64,000 nucleotides of DNA from an uncultured Phascolarctobacterium sp. (GCA_900541915.1 UQLS01000002.1:62001-126000), one strand, 5' to 3'; shown: positions 35,218-43,383, numbered from the stretch's first letter. Notes: generated by a model not told the origin, from the letters alone. Numbers and translations: made by a program.

Positions 35218-35311
35218 ATACTATATGATAAAGTATTAAATTTTTAGTTTGTTATAACGACAATAAGATGTTTTTCAATAAGGTGTTGATAAGGTGTTAG
35301 AAAATGAAAAA

Positions 35312-35338
35312 GCCGATTCTCAAAATCTGAGAATCGGC
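35312..35338 (-). terminator. Orphan terminator of the interrupted tRNA-Arg gene
   Basis: An 11-bp perfect stem (35312-35322 with 35328-35338); on the minus strand it is followed by TTTTT. It lies just downstream of the tRNA fragment and is probably the original tRNA terminator. Confidence 0.75.
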
Positions 35339-35346
35339 ATAAATGC

Positions 35347-35394
35347 TGGTGATCCAGGAGGGATTCGAACCCCCCGACCCACGGCTTAGAAGGC
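35347..35394 (-). other. 3' fragment of tRNA-Arg(UCU): prophage attachment site (attL)
   Basis: On the minus strand this reads GCCTTCTAAGCC (anticodon loop, UCU), variable loop, T arm with GGTTCGAATCCC, acceptor 3' half and CCA. The 5' half is absent: upstream of the anticodon stem the sequence no longer can pair with it (AATGC instead of the expected complement of GCCGT). It is the half-gene left behind when an element integrates into a tRNA 3' end. The integrase gene starts its 3' end 137 bases away. The intact tRNA should lie at the far end of the prophage. Confidence 0.85.
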
Positions 35395-35500
35395 ATTCCT
35401 TTTTGAAAGCCGAAAAGCCTTGAAAAATCAAGCATTATAGCGGTTTTGTAGTTGCTGATTTTTCGTGTTTTTACTTGTTTTTTTATGATTTTTTATAACG

Positions 35501-35530
35501 GTTGGTACAGTGGTTGGTACAGTTGGTACA
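35501..35530. repeat. Triple GTTGGTACA repeat beside the integrase gene
   Basis: Three exact copies of GTTGGTACA start at 35501, 35513 and 35522, ending at the base next to the integrase stop codon. Short direct repeats between attachment site and int are the usual layout for integrase arm-type binding sites; that role is inferred. Confidence 0.6.
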
Positions 35531-36631
35531 CTAAAGTGATAGTATTTTATCTATCTTGTCCGGAATATCATTATCATAACCAGGTATTGCATGGCCATAC
35601 AGATTAAGTGTATGGCTTGCGCGGCTATGGCCTAATCTTTTAGAAACTTCCAGCAGGGGAACGCCTTCTGCTAATAATTGAGTTGCGTGTGTATGTCTTA
35701 GGCAGTGGAAATTCTTATGGGGTAATTCTGCCAGCAACAAAATTTTTTTCCAGACACGTTCAATATTGCGCGGACTGTATGCAGTACCGTTTGACGTATG
35801 AAAAACATATCCATCAAAAACTATAATTTTATCTTTGAGTAAGCTTTTATATAATAACTGCTGCAGTGTTGCGTTAATTGTTATCCTGCGATATCCAGCT
35901 TGCGTTTTAGGCGGCATATCAACTAACTGGCCGTTGACTTCTTGCAGGCTGCTGTTGATTGTAATATAACCATCTTTCAAGCAGTTACGTTTAAGACCAA
36001 GAATTTCCCCTAATCTGGCACCTGTAGTTATAGCCAGATAAATCATAGGATAATATTTACTATAATATCTATTAGTTCTTACAGTATTAAGAATTTTATG
36101 GATTTCATCAATAGTAAATATCTCTACTTCTTTTTGAGTAACTTTTGGTGGCTCGACTGCTTCCATAAAATTTTTAGGTATCATATCAAGCTGGAAAGCT
36201 TTAGTAACCATTGCTTTAAGCAGTTTATGAATTTTATTTTTACTGCTATCGCTCATTTCTGGCAGTGTGTTATAAAATTTTTGAACACTATGAGCATTTA
36301 TTTTCTGCAGTGGAAGATTAACCAAAGGTTCAAGAAATTTAGAGGATTGTAGGTAACGCTGCAGCGTTTTTGGCCGTACTTTGGGTACAACATAGGTATC
36401 AAAATATTCTGCCATCCATTGTCCTAGAGTAATATTAGTCGGAGCAATATAAGTATTTTTATATACTTCCGATTTTATGTTGGTTAGCCATTCAACAGCT
36501 GCCTTTCGTTCTTTGAAGCGTTTAACAACTCGTTTGCCGGTTGGATCTGTTATGGCTGCACGATATAATCCGGTAGCTTTTTCAATAGAAATACTGCCTT
36601 CGCCGTTAGCTTTCTTTTTTGTAGTAGCCAT
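35531..36631 (-). CDS. int: Tyrosine-type site-specific integrase
   Basis: A 366-residue phage integrase. An N-terminal arm-binding domain (AP2-like, about 5-55; GEGSISIEKATGLYRAAI) is followed by a SAM-like core-binding domain (about 60-155) and the catalytic domain (about 165-366). Catalytic residues are visible: Arg in TTGARLGEILGL, His-x-x-Arg in HCLRHTHATQL, His in LGHSR and the Tyr in LNLYGH. It is transcribed toward the tRNA-Arg attachment site, the normal arrangement. A modest AAAGGA site precedes the ATG. Confidence 0.95.
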   Translation of the reverse strand: MATTKKKANGEGSISIEKATGLYRAAITDPTGKRVVKRFKERKAAVEWLTNIKSEVYKNTYIAPTNITLGQWMAEYFDTYVVPKVRPKTLQRYLQSSKFLEPLVNLPLQKINAHSVQKFYNTLPEMSDSSKNKIHKLLKAMVTKAFQLDMIPKNFMEAVEPPKVTQKEVEIFTIDEIHKILNTVRTNRYYSKYYPMIYLAITTGARLGEILGLKRNCLKDGYITINSSLQEVNGQLVDMPPKTQAGYRRITINATLQQLLYKSLLKDKIIVFDGYVFHTSNGTAYSPRNIERVWKKILLLAELPHKNFHCLRHTHATQLLAEGVPLLEVSKRLGHSRASHTLNLYGHAIPGYDNDIPDKIDKILSL

Positions 36632-36807
36632 AATATTTATCCTTTCATGTTACAAAAATAAGTAAAAGAAACTTGTCATTTTTCTGTAGAAATATCATCC
36701 TAAAATTAGCAGGAATGTTCATGTACCAGTATATTAAGTATCCTGTAAACAAAGGCTATACAAATTTTGCTAATTTACTGCTTCGAAATATCAGACATAA
36801 TTAGTCG

Positions 36808-38481
36808 CTATTTTGTGAAAAGATATGTGTTTCCATGATTTGAATCTAATTTTTTAAAAGATTTATAAGGCGATTGCAAAGTAATATTTTTTATAATAGC
36901 TTTTTCGTTTTTAACGTTATATGTAATGTATATTATTACTGCGTTGTTTTTGTTAATAAATGGTTGTAAGAATTTCTTTAACTTATCGCAGTCATTTTGA
37001 TTTATTATTAATGTCTGTTTAGTTTTATTAAATAGTAACAGTTGGGAAACAGAGGGGTGCCAATTATTGTTTCCTGATATAACAATACTATTTATATTTG
37101 GGTAATTGGTATTGATTATTTGTTCTATTTCTTTGGTGTTTTTCCAAGCAAATGAAAATTTTATATTATTGGAATTATACATATTAAAGCTTGAAGAAAT
37201 TATTATGAATAGCATTATAAAAGAAATAATTTTATTTCTTGTTATATGCCCAAACCAAAGTACATAAGATTTTATCAAAATCAAACTTAAAAATGGATAT
37301 AGCATATAAATATAGCGATTTTCTAGGAATGGAGCTATTTTTACTATTAGTAAGAATATACATGTTGTAAATAAAATGATTCCGCAAAAAACTAAATTGT
37401 TTTTTGAAATTTCAAAAGTGTAATTTTCTTGAAACTTATTTAAATTGCTCATCTTAATATTTATACAAAAATTTCTATTGGAATTATTAATTGAAATTTC
37501 ACAGAAAGTTTGTATTAGTTTTATAAGACAACATAATGAAAATAGCACTAAAATTAGTCCTAAGGAATTGCCGAAAATATCCATATTAATTATTTCAATG
37601 AATTTTTCCAATCTAACTTCTAAATTTGATTTAAGTAGATTACGTGCGGCTTCTGTACCGCGGTATCCTCTAAATAGTTGTTGTAAAAATGCTGGAAAAA
37701 TTAAAATACCAGTGATAATTCCTCCAATAACAATTGTGGCATATTTTACAGCAAATTTTTTTTCTGTATTTTTATGTAACCATAGATAATAAAATACGGA
37801 TAAGAAGAAGGCAAAAATAATATAATAGTATTGTGTTAGAAAACCTAAAATTGTAATTATAAATATACTTAATAAGTAATTTTTATTTAGATTCTTATTT
37901 GTGGTGTAGTATTCGAATAATAAAAGGTGCATATAGAATGAGAGAACGCAAAAAAATGTAAGCATCATATACATTCTAATATATATAACTGTGTTTATAG
38001 CACCCCAACTAAAACCATACAGAAGGCAAGGAAGAATACTAATCCATTTATTATTAAATAACTTATCAGAAGTTTTTAGTAAGATTACTTGTGTTGCGAT
38101 AAAAAATATTAAGTTGGGTATAACTCCAAACCAAATTGAAAATTGTTCTGGATAAAATGAACATATTGTATGAATAAGCATATAGTACAGTGGAGGATGA
38201 ACATCTTTGGCTTGATTATAGAAAACAGAATCATAGCTGAATTCTTCTCCTGGCCGAACTGTAAGTGATTGGAAAAGACTTTTTGAATCTATCCAATGGT
38301 TCATATATTCCTTATTACTATCTAAAAATGGATTAAAATAACTATTAGATAAATTGAATGTCCAAATTTCATCTATAAATAAATTATGTTTAGTATTTAC
38401 ATAGTGTATACATACTGCAATTTGTATACTAACAATAAAAATAAAAAATAGAGTTCGTAATATATTTTGTTTATTTTTCAT
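36808..38481 (-). CDS. Membrane glycosyltransferase of a serotype-conversion cassette (GT-C fold)
   Basis: A 557-residue integral membrane protein with about 11 hydrophobic segments. The first extracytoplasmic loop holds an acidic pair in LFIDEIWTFNLS (near residue 34), the hallmark of GT-C glycosyltransferases such as ArnT and family 39 enzymes. It overlaps the GtrB-like gene upstream by 11 bases. By analogy with phage gtr operons it would move a sugar from a lipid carrier onto surface polysaccharide outside the inner membrane. The gene is very AT-rich compared with the surrounding phage and host. The sugar and acceptor cannot be inferred. Confidence 0.78.
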   Translation of the reverse strand: MKNKQNILRTLFFIFIVSIQIAVCIHYVNTKHNLFIDEIWTFNLSNSYFNPFLDSNKEYMNHWIDSKSLFQSLTVRPGEEFSYDSVFYNQAKDVHPPLYYMLIHTICSFYPEQFSIWFGVIPNLIFFIATQVILLKTSDKLFNNKWISILPCLLYGFSWGAINTVIYIRMYMMLTFFCVLSFYMHLLLFEYYTTNKNLNKNYLLSIFIITILGFLTQYYYIIFAFFLSVFYYLWLHKNTEKKFAVKYATIVIGGIITGILIFPAFLQQLFRGYRGTEAARNLLKSNLEVRLEKFIEIINMDIFGNSLGLILVLFSLCCLIKLIQTFCEISINNSNRNFCINIKMSNLNKFQENYTFEISKNNLVFCGIILFTTCIFLLIVKIAPFLENRYIYMLYPFLSLILIKSYVLWFGHITRNKIISFIMLFIIISSSFNMYNSNNIKFSFAWKNTKEIEQIINTNYPNINSIVISGNNNWHPSVSQLLLFNKTKQTLIINQNDCDKLKKFLQPFINKNNAVIIYITYNVKNEKAIIKNITLQSPYKSFKKLDSNHGNTYLFTK

Positions 38482-39433
38482 TACATTTTATCTCCTGATA
38501 TTTATTAAATCCTTTAACTAAATATAGTGGTCTATGTTTGCTTTCATTAAAAATACGTCCCAAATATTCACCTATTATACCTAAAAATAGTAATTGAACA
38601 CCGCCAATAAATAGTATTACAGAAATTAAAGATGGGTATCCAGCTACATCTCCGCCATATACAAGGGTCTTCACAACAATAATTAGCATGTAGATGATGG
38701 ATAAAATAGATAATATGCATCCTAATAAAGAAGCAAGTCTTAGCGGCACTATTGTAAAACTAGTTAATCCCTCAATTGCCAAATTAATTAATTTCCAGTA
38801 GTTCCATTTTGTCGTACCTGCCGCACGAGCATCTCTATCAAATAAAATTTCTTTTTTTTCGAAGCCAATCCAGCTAAATAAACCTTTTGTGTACCTTTGA
38901 GATTCACGCATGCGACGTAATGCATTTAAACATTCTTTATCTAGTAAACGAAAATCTCCCACATCAGGTTGAATTGGGATGCTAGATACTTTTTGTAAAA
39001 TACGATAAAAAACATGAGATGAGAATTTTTTGAAAAAAGTTTCACCAGCTCGACTTCGGCGTTTTGCATAAACATCCTTGTATCCCTGTTCCCACCAATA
39101 AATCATTTCAGAAATTAACTCGGGAGGATCTTGTAAATCTGCGTCCATAATGATGGCAGCATCTCCAATTAAATAATCAATTCCAGCTATCATTGCAATT
39201 TCTTTACCGAAATTACGTGACAAATCGATATAATTTACTCTTGTATCTTTTTCTCGTAAGTCATGTATTATTTTAATTGTACTATCGGTACTACCATCAT
39301 TTACGAAAACAAACTGAAATTCATATTGAGGTATAGTTGCTATTACATTTTGAGTTCTATCATAAAATATTTTTAGTACAGCTTCTTCGTTATAGCATGG
39401 AACTAAAATAGAAATCATTTTTTTGGCTTTCAA
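38471..39433 (-). CDS. gtrB: GtrB-like undecaprenyl-phosphate glycosyltransferase
   Basis: A 320-residue family 2 glycosyltransferase. The GT-A domain (about 5-225) has LVPCYNEEAVL, VNDGSTDST and the metal-binding IMDADLQDPPE. The segment AAGTTKWNYWKLINLA leads to two C-terminal membrane helices (about 230-300), the GtrB/dolichol-phosphate-mannose-synthase layout. It would load a sugar onto undecaprenyl phosphate on the cytoplasmic face. The next gene is its presumed transferase. No GtrA flippase gene is present in the cassette. Confidence 0.88.
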   Translation of the reverse strand: MKAKKMISILVPCYNEEAVLKIFYDRTQNVIATIPQYEFQFVFVNDGSTDSTIKIIHDLREKDTRVNYIDLSRNFGKEIAMIAGIDYLIGDAAIIMDADLQDPPELISEMIYWWEQGYKDVYAKRRSRAGETFFKKFSSHVFYRILQKVSSIPIQPDVGDFRLLDKECLNALRRMRESQRYTKGLFSWIGFEKKEILFDRDARAAGTTKWNYWKLINLAIEGLTSFTIVPLRLASLLGCILSILSIIYMLIIVVKTLVYGGDVAGYPSLISVILFIGGVQLLFLGIIGEYLGRIFNESKHRPLYLVKGFNKYQEIKCNEK

Positions 39434-39500
39434 GATGTTATCATTCCTTTTATTTTAATATTGATTTTTTAAAATTAGATTAATGAAACAATAAAGAAAA

Positions 39501-39549
39501 CAAAGTATACTTTGCATATCCTTGCATTCTATTAGAAAGCGGTTCTAAT
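39501..39549. repeat. Palindrome and inverted repeat upstream of the gtr cassette
   Basis: CAAAGTATACTTTG (39501-39514) is a perfect 14-bp palindrome. ATTAGAA (39531-39537) and TTCTAAT (39543-39549) form a perfect inverted repeat. Both sit in the 305-bp gap between gtrB and immA (39434-39738), where the gtr promoter should be. Operator function is inferred. The rest of the gap holds only a possible 19-codon frame. Confidence 0.45.
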
Positions 39550-39578
39550 GAGCGTCATAAAGACTTTTGAGAGGATTT

Positions 39579-39638
39579 ATGACTAATGGTAAAAAGGAAG
39601 ATGAATATACTTTTGAAGATATTTTGCTATCAATTTAA
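39579..39638 (+). CDS. Possible 19-residue peptide
   Basis: A short frame, MTNGKKEDEYTFEDILLSI, starts 4 bases after GAGAGG. It runs against its neighbours, inside the gtrB-immA gap. A good ribosome site is the only evidence; it may be chance or a remnant. Confidence 0.2.
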   Translation: MTNGKKEDEYTFEDILLSI

Positions 39639-39738
39639 TTTATATTATTAATTGTAAAGATATTTAAAATAGCACAAATGATAGCTTTTCTTATAATTTC
39701 TTCTTTGTTTATAAAAATACCTCATTTTAAAAGAATTT

Positions 39739-40131
39739 CTATTTCCAGCCTTCTTTTAAAAACTTCTTAATATATTCATGGTCCACGTCTACCAATGCTT
39801 CTTTTAACAGAAATAAAGCAAAGGTATCAGCTTCTGTTTCATGTTTAGCTGATGCAAAATAGGTTCTATTTTCTGTACAGTAATGCTTATAAGAAGGATG
39901 GAGTATAATGTGGCCTAACTCATGAGCAACAACAGCTTTTATCTGCCAGTCATCTAAGTTTTGGTTATAGCATATATATTTTCTGCGCAGCACTCGTTTC
40001 CACATGCCATTTACATGAGAAGGAAGGTCGGCTGCAAAGACTTTAATTTTTAAAGCTTTGGCTATAATCAGAGGATCAGCAGTACCGTATTTTTTGAGCA
40101 TATTCCGGACGCGTAAGTGATAGTTATACAC
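39739..40131 (-). CDS. ImmA/IrrE-family metallopeptidase
   Basis: A 130-residue zinc peptidase with HELGHIILHP near residue 70 (HExxH). In ICEBs1 and related phages ImmA cleaves the CI-like repressor to trigger induction. The GTG start follows AAGGTGACAGC. It lies 12 bases downstream of the CI-like repressor in the same operon, the classic ImmR-ImmA pairing. Confidence 0.88.
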   Translation of the reverse strand: MYNYHLRVRNMLKKYGTADPLIIAKALKIKVFAADLPSHVNGMWKRVLRRKYICYNQNLDDWQIKAVVAHELGHIILHPSYKHYCTENRTYFASAKHETEADTFALFLLKEALVDVDHEYIKKFLKEGWK

Positions 40132-40143
40132 GCTGTCACCTTC

Positions 40144-40494
40144 TTACTTCCTTTTATTTTGCTCTTTAGCATCATGGTACATAACTTCAATAACTCTATA
40201 TATTTTTTCTTTATCTTCAGCAGACATCATCCTGCCGTTTAAGGTAATTTCTTCTTCCTCAAGGATTTTTTTCAGGTCCTTGGGGATTTTTTTATTATTT
40301 ATTGGTTCGTTTCCTAACAAATAATCAACGCTCACTTGGAAGTAATTTGCTATAGTTTTCAGCATATCTGGATTTGGTTCTCTATCACCATTTTCCCAAC
40401 GTGATATTGTATTTTGATTTACATTTAATATTTTTGCTAACTCTATTTGACTAAGACCTTGATTTTTTCTCAACTCAGATAGCTTTGACAGCAT
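40144..40494 (-). CDS. CI-like phage repressor (XRE family)
   Basis: A 116-residue repressor with an N-terminal XRE helix-turn-helix (about 6-60; LSQIELAKILNVNQNTISRWENG) and a short C-terminal part with no peptidase fold. It must rely on ImmA, encoded next, for inactivation. It is divergent from Cro across a 128-bp operator region. Confidence 0.9.
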   Translation of the reverse strand: MLSKLSELRKNQGLSQIELAKILNVNQNTISRWENGDREPNPDMLKTIANYFQVSVDYLLGNEPINNKKIPKDLKKILEEEEITLNGRMMSAEDKEKIYRVIEVMYHDAKEQNKRK

Positions 40495-40547
40495 AATATC
40501 TCCTCCTTATATAAATAATATCTTTAACTGGGATAAAAGTAAATAAG

Positions 40548-40596
40548 GGTATACCAAAATGGTTGACTTTAAAATCCCGAAACGGTATAATATACC
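40548..40596. promoter_or_regulatory. Lysogeny switch: operators and the rightward early promoter
   Basis: The promoter is TTGACT (40563-40568), 17-bp spacer, perfect TATAAT (40586-40591). Two related palindromes flank it: GGTATACC (40548-40555) and GGTATAATATACC (40584-40596), each followed by AAAA. The second overlaps the -10, a direct repression geometry. They are the likely CI/Cro operators. Confidence 0.8.
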
Positions 40597-40622
40597 AAAA
40601 AGGGATAGAAAGGTGGGATAAA

Positions 40623-40841
40623 ATGCGTGAGTGGTTGAGGAAACTTAGATTATCTAAGTCTTTAACACAAGTAGAAGTTGCACAAAAGTTAGGCGTTAAT
40701 CAGAATACTTATTCTCGACTGGAATTAGGTACCTATCAAAAAGATTTGAATATCATTACTGCAGCTAAAATTTCTGATATTTTCGGTATTCCATTGTCAC
40801 AGATTAGAAATTATGAAGAAGCTTTGGCAGCAAATAAATAA
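40623..40841 (+). CDS. Cro-like XRE regulator
   Basis: A 72-residue single-domain helix-turn-helix protein (LSKSLTQVEVAQKLGVNQNT near residue 10). It is divergent from the CI-like repressor and directly behind the early promoter. The ATG at 40623 follows AAGGTGGG. A small hairpin (40843-40862) follows the stop codon. Confidence 0.85.
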   Translation: MREWLRKLRLSKSLTQVEVAQKLGVNQNTYSRLELGTYQKDLNIITAAKISDIFGIPLSQIRNYEEALAANK

Positions 40842-40876
40842 GCCCTGCTGTTATGCAGGGCAGTGGAGGTGAGAAT

Positions 40877-40996
40877 ATGAAATTTTTAAAAAATATACGA
40901 GAGAAGTGGTACTACCTTTCTTGGAAAGAACAGTTGTTGGTATTGATTACGTTTGTAAATACAGTTATTTGCATTATAAATATTATTTCATTATAG
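40877..40996 (+). CDS. Small single-pass membrane protein
   Basis: A 39-residue protein: a basic N-terminus (MKFLKNIREKW) and one hydrophobic helix to the end. A very good GGAGGTGAG site precedes the ATG, which makes it a believable gene despite its size. It follows cro in the early transcript. The function is unknown; a lysogenic membrane role such as exclusion is possible. Confidence 0.55.
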   Translation: MKFLKNIREKWYYLSWKEQLLVLITFVNTVICIINIISL

Positions 40997-41387
40997 ATGC
41001 GCAACCTGTTATAGCTGCAATAATGCTGCATATACAACTTATTACAATCAGTAGTTGATTTTTATCTTCTTTTTTTAGTTGATAAAGTAAATTTTCAGAG
41101 CTAACAGATAATTCAAATGAATCAGTTGATTTAAATTGATAATCTTCACTGTAATCATCCGGTGTTTCTGTAAAAAATATTATTATTTTTCTTTGACTAA
41201 TTATAGATGTCATACTTAGAGCGCCTATAAGACCTTTATTATAATCATCTGGTTGAAAATCATCTCCGATAATTTTAATCCAATCTTCATTAGTCATATA
41301 TGGAAATTCCTTATGAAGTTCTGCATAAGTATTTTTTCCAGAACCAATAAGTCTTACTAATTTTTCTAATTCTTTTTGAGTAAGCAT
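40983..41387 (-). CDS. Hypothetical prophage protein with C-terminal membrane anchor
   Basis: A 134-residue protein with a soluble acidic domain (about 1-105) and a hydrophobic C-terminal helix (about 112-130), so probably tail-anchored to the inner membrane. It runs against the early operon and converges with the small membrane protein (14-base overlap). That is typical of an independently expressed lysogenic gene. Family not recognised. Confidence 0.6.
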   Translation of the reverse strand: MLTQKELEKLVRLIGSGKNTYAELHKEFPYMTNEDWIKIIGDDFQPDDYNKGLIGALSMTSIISQRKIIIFFTETPDDYSEDYQFKSTDSFELSVSSENLLYQLKKEDKNQLLIVISCICSIIAAITGCASIMK

Positions 41388-41530
41388 TTAATCAATCCTT
41401 TCATAATAGCCATAACAAATTCAAGGTGCAGAAACAATTCTTTAAGAGTGGTTTAAAACAGTCTTAACAACTATTGCGGATGATGAAGTAGTTATGTAAG
41501 CAAAAAAGTAAATAGTTTTTGGGAGAATAC

Positions 41531-41983
41531 TTACTGCTTAGATTTTAATGTGTTGTACTCTATTAGCTTTTGTTGGTCAAGTTTTGCCAAATTAAAAAGT
41601 AGTTCATGAGCATCTTGGGCATTAACTATATATTTTTGCCTAAATTCTTCTGGTAAATTAGTAGGATTTTTAGCTACAGATAGTAACTTTCTTGCAGCAC
41701 GCATAGAACGATAATGTTTGATTATTGTAGAAAACTCATTATAAGGTAGATTACTTGCCAAAAAATAACGATTTTTATCCCATTCAATATCTTGGGTATG
41801 GAGAATTAAATCAATTGAAATTTCATTTAAATTTTCAAGCCAAGATAAATGGTCATTAACTTCAAAAAACAGGAGAAGTGAGATTCCTTTGATTTTAGAT
41901 TCAGTTTCACGATGCTTCCACCATAGGCCCATACAAAAAACAAATACAGATGCAATAAAACCACTTAAAAGTTCATTAAGCAT
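41531..41983 (-). CDS. Hypothetical prophage membrane protein
   Basis: A 150-residue protein with one N-terminal membrane helix (about 6-22), then WKHRE and a long helical cytoplasmic domain. It is a second minus-strand gene within the early region, so it is probably expressed in the lysogen. I do not recognise the family. The site (between Cro and the early operon) is one where phages often carry superinfection-exclusion or defence genes. Confidence 0.6.
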   Translation of the reverse strand: MLNELLSGFIASVFVFCMGLWWKHRETESKIKGISLLLFFEVNDHLSWLENLNEISIDLILHTQDIEWDKNRYFLASNLPYNEFSTIIKHYRSMRAARKLLSVAKNPTNLPEEFRQKYIVNAQDAHELLFNLAKLDQQKLIEYNTLKSKQ

Positions 41984-42115
41984 ATTAAGTACCTCCTATC
42001 TATATAGATTATAGCATATAGGACTGGAAGAAAGAGAACTTAAGCAAATAAGTGAGAACTGTGGATATAAGGGCTGCTTCAATGGGATAGGAAAAATGAA
42101 AGACGGTGAGTGAAT

Positions 42116-42406
42116 GTGAAAAGATTTTATTTTACATTTGTTGCGGATGGAAACCAGCCGTATGAAGATGGGTGGATAGAAATATTGGCTAGAGATATAA
42201 AGCAAGCAGCTTATGTTTTTAGAAAAATTTATCCTAACCCTTTAGACGATGAATATTTAAATTGTGCTGACTATTTTACGGAAGAACAGTTTTGGAAAAG
42301 TAAAAAATGTAACGAAAACTTTGGAGAACGGTGTCATGTATTTATTGCAGTACATGACTTTATCAATGATAATCCGCAGATTTTTAGTCTTTTTACTTTT
42401 GATTAG
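42116..42406 (+). CDS. Hypothetical early phage protein
   Basis: A 96-residue protein starting with a beta-like segment (KRFYFTFVADGNQPY) and rich in aromatic residues. GTG codons at 42110 and 42116 are both possible; the second is 5 bases behind GGTGAG and was taken. No family recognised. It is the first gene of the long rightward early operon after the minus-strand pair. Confidence 0.55.
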   Translation: MKRFYFTFVADGNQPYEDGWIEILARDIKQAAYVFRKIYPNPLDDEYLNCADYFTEEQFWKSKKCNENFGERCHVFIAVHDFINDNPQIFSLFTFD

Positions 42407-42422
42407 AAGGTGGTGAGATAAA

Positions 42423-42719
42423 TTGTTAGGGCTTAGAGAATTTGCAGAGCGTTCCGGCCTTTCGTATAACGGTGTCAGAAGAATGGCTTTGGCCGGAGAA
42501 ATACCTTGCATCAGGATTGGGAACAGATACAAATTTGCTGAAAATGCACTGGAAGTAGCAGCGGCTACACAGACGGCTCAACGCCAATCGCAAGTAGAGG
42601 TAAAAAAAGAAAGAGAAAAAATTATGCAATCTACTAAGTGCAGCAAAGGCCAAAAATTTGATTTTACTGCGTTCAGTAGAAACATGATGCGGCAAATGAA
42701 AGAGAGGTACAGCTTATGA
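42423..42719 (+). CDS. Excisionase-like DNA-binding protein
   Basis: A 98-residue protein. Residues 1-45 form a MerR/excisionase-type winged helix (LREFAERSGLSYNGVRRMAL followed by IPCIRIGNRYKF). A charged, coiled linker follows, then a short tail. It could be the excisionase for the integrase, or a regulator. A TTG start 5 bases behind GGTGAG is the only sensible one. Overlaps the next gene by 4 bases. Confidence 0.65.
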   Translation: MLGLREFAERSGLSYNGVRRMALAGEIPCIRIGNRYKFAENALEVAAATQTAQRQSQVEVKKEREKIMQSTKCSKGQKFDFTAFSRNMMRQMKERYSL

Positions 42720-42994
42720 AAAAGATAGGGATTGCATTATTGCTTGCAGCAGCTTTATTGTGCAGTGGGTTAAATACCGAATATGTAAAAACGGAAGCTC
42801 ATTATACAGTACAACCAGGAGATACCTTATGGTATATCGCAGGTCAGTATTTTAATCAGCAGAATAAAGAAAGTCATTTTGGAGAGTTCCAATGGCAGAT
42901 CAGAGAGGCAAACGCAGATAAATTTGCTGATAATCGCCGCCTGCAGCCTGGTGATGTAATTATTATTCCGCTTGAAAATCGTGTTGATAAGTAA
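42716..42994 (+). CDS. Secreted LysM-domain protein
   Basis: A 92-residue protein with an N-terminal signal or anchor helix (about 1-20) and one LysM domain (about 30-90; HYTVQPGDTLWYIAGQYF, then LQPGDVIIIPL). LysM binds peptidoglycan. It lies in the early operon right behind the excisionase-like gene, not with the lysis genes. That suggests a role during lysogeny or infection and not lysis. No catalytic domain is attached. Confidence 0.85.
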   Translation: MKKIGIALLLAAALLCSGLNTEYVKTEAHYTVQPGDTLWYIAGQYFNQQNKESHFGEFQWQIREANADKFADNRRLQPGDVIIIPLENRVDK

Positions 42995-43014
42995 CTATTT
43001 ATTGAGGTGATTAA

Positions 43015-43380
43015 ATGAAACCATTTAGGAATTTTACAGGTTCTAAATATGTGTCAGGTCATATAGAAGTATTACCTGAAGAAAAATATTGGAAAAATCC
43101 TAAATATAAAATTCCGTATAAGGATGACGGATATCCAGATTTTCAAAACTATATGCTTTTTGCCGAATTAAACAATATTAAATCTTTAGAAGATGTCAAA
43201 GATTTATTGGCAGATGATGAATGCATAAAGCTTTTCGGTTCAAGGTTAGAAGATTACTTTAAGACACAAATTGCTAAAAGTCTTATAGAAAGCCTTTTGC
43301 AAGAAAAAACTAATGTTAATCAGGCATTAAGCATCTTAGATGAAGCCAAAAGTATGATTTTTCAAAGAACACTAAAATAA
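43015..43380 (+). CDS. Hypothetical early phage protein
   Basis: A 121-residue charged soluble protein, N-terminal half rich in Tyr/Lys/Pro and C-terminal half helical. A GAGGTGA site precedes the ATG. No family recognised. Confidence 0.55.
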   Translation: MKPFRNFTGSKYVSGHIEVLPEEKYWKNPKYKIPYKDDGYPDFQNYMLFAELNNIKSLEDVKDLLADDECIKLFGSRLEDYFKTQIAKSLIESLLQEKTNVNQALSILDEAKSMIFQRTLK

Positions 43381-43383
43381 AAA

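Noticed and set aside
35312..35338. Terminator for plus-strand genes of the Erf cassette
   Set aside because: The T-run is on the minus strand only, so the hairpin belongs to the tRNA fragment reading leftward.
35347..35394. Complete tRNA gene at the prophage edge
   Set aside because: Only the 3' half is present. The sequence to the right cannot form the D arm, the acceptor 5' strand or the anticodon 5' stem.
41996..42205. A 69-codon minus-strand frame before the early operon
   Set aside because: It overlaps the plus-strand early gene at 42116 and has a Ser/Pro/Leu-rich chance composition.
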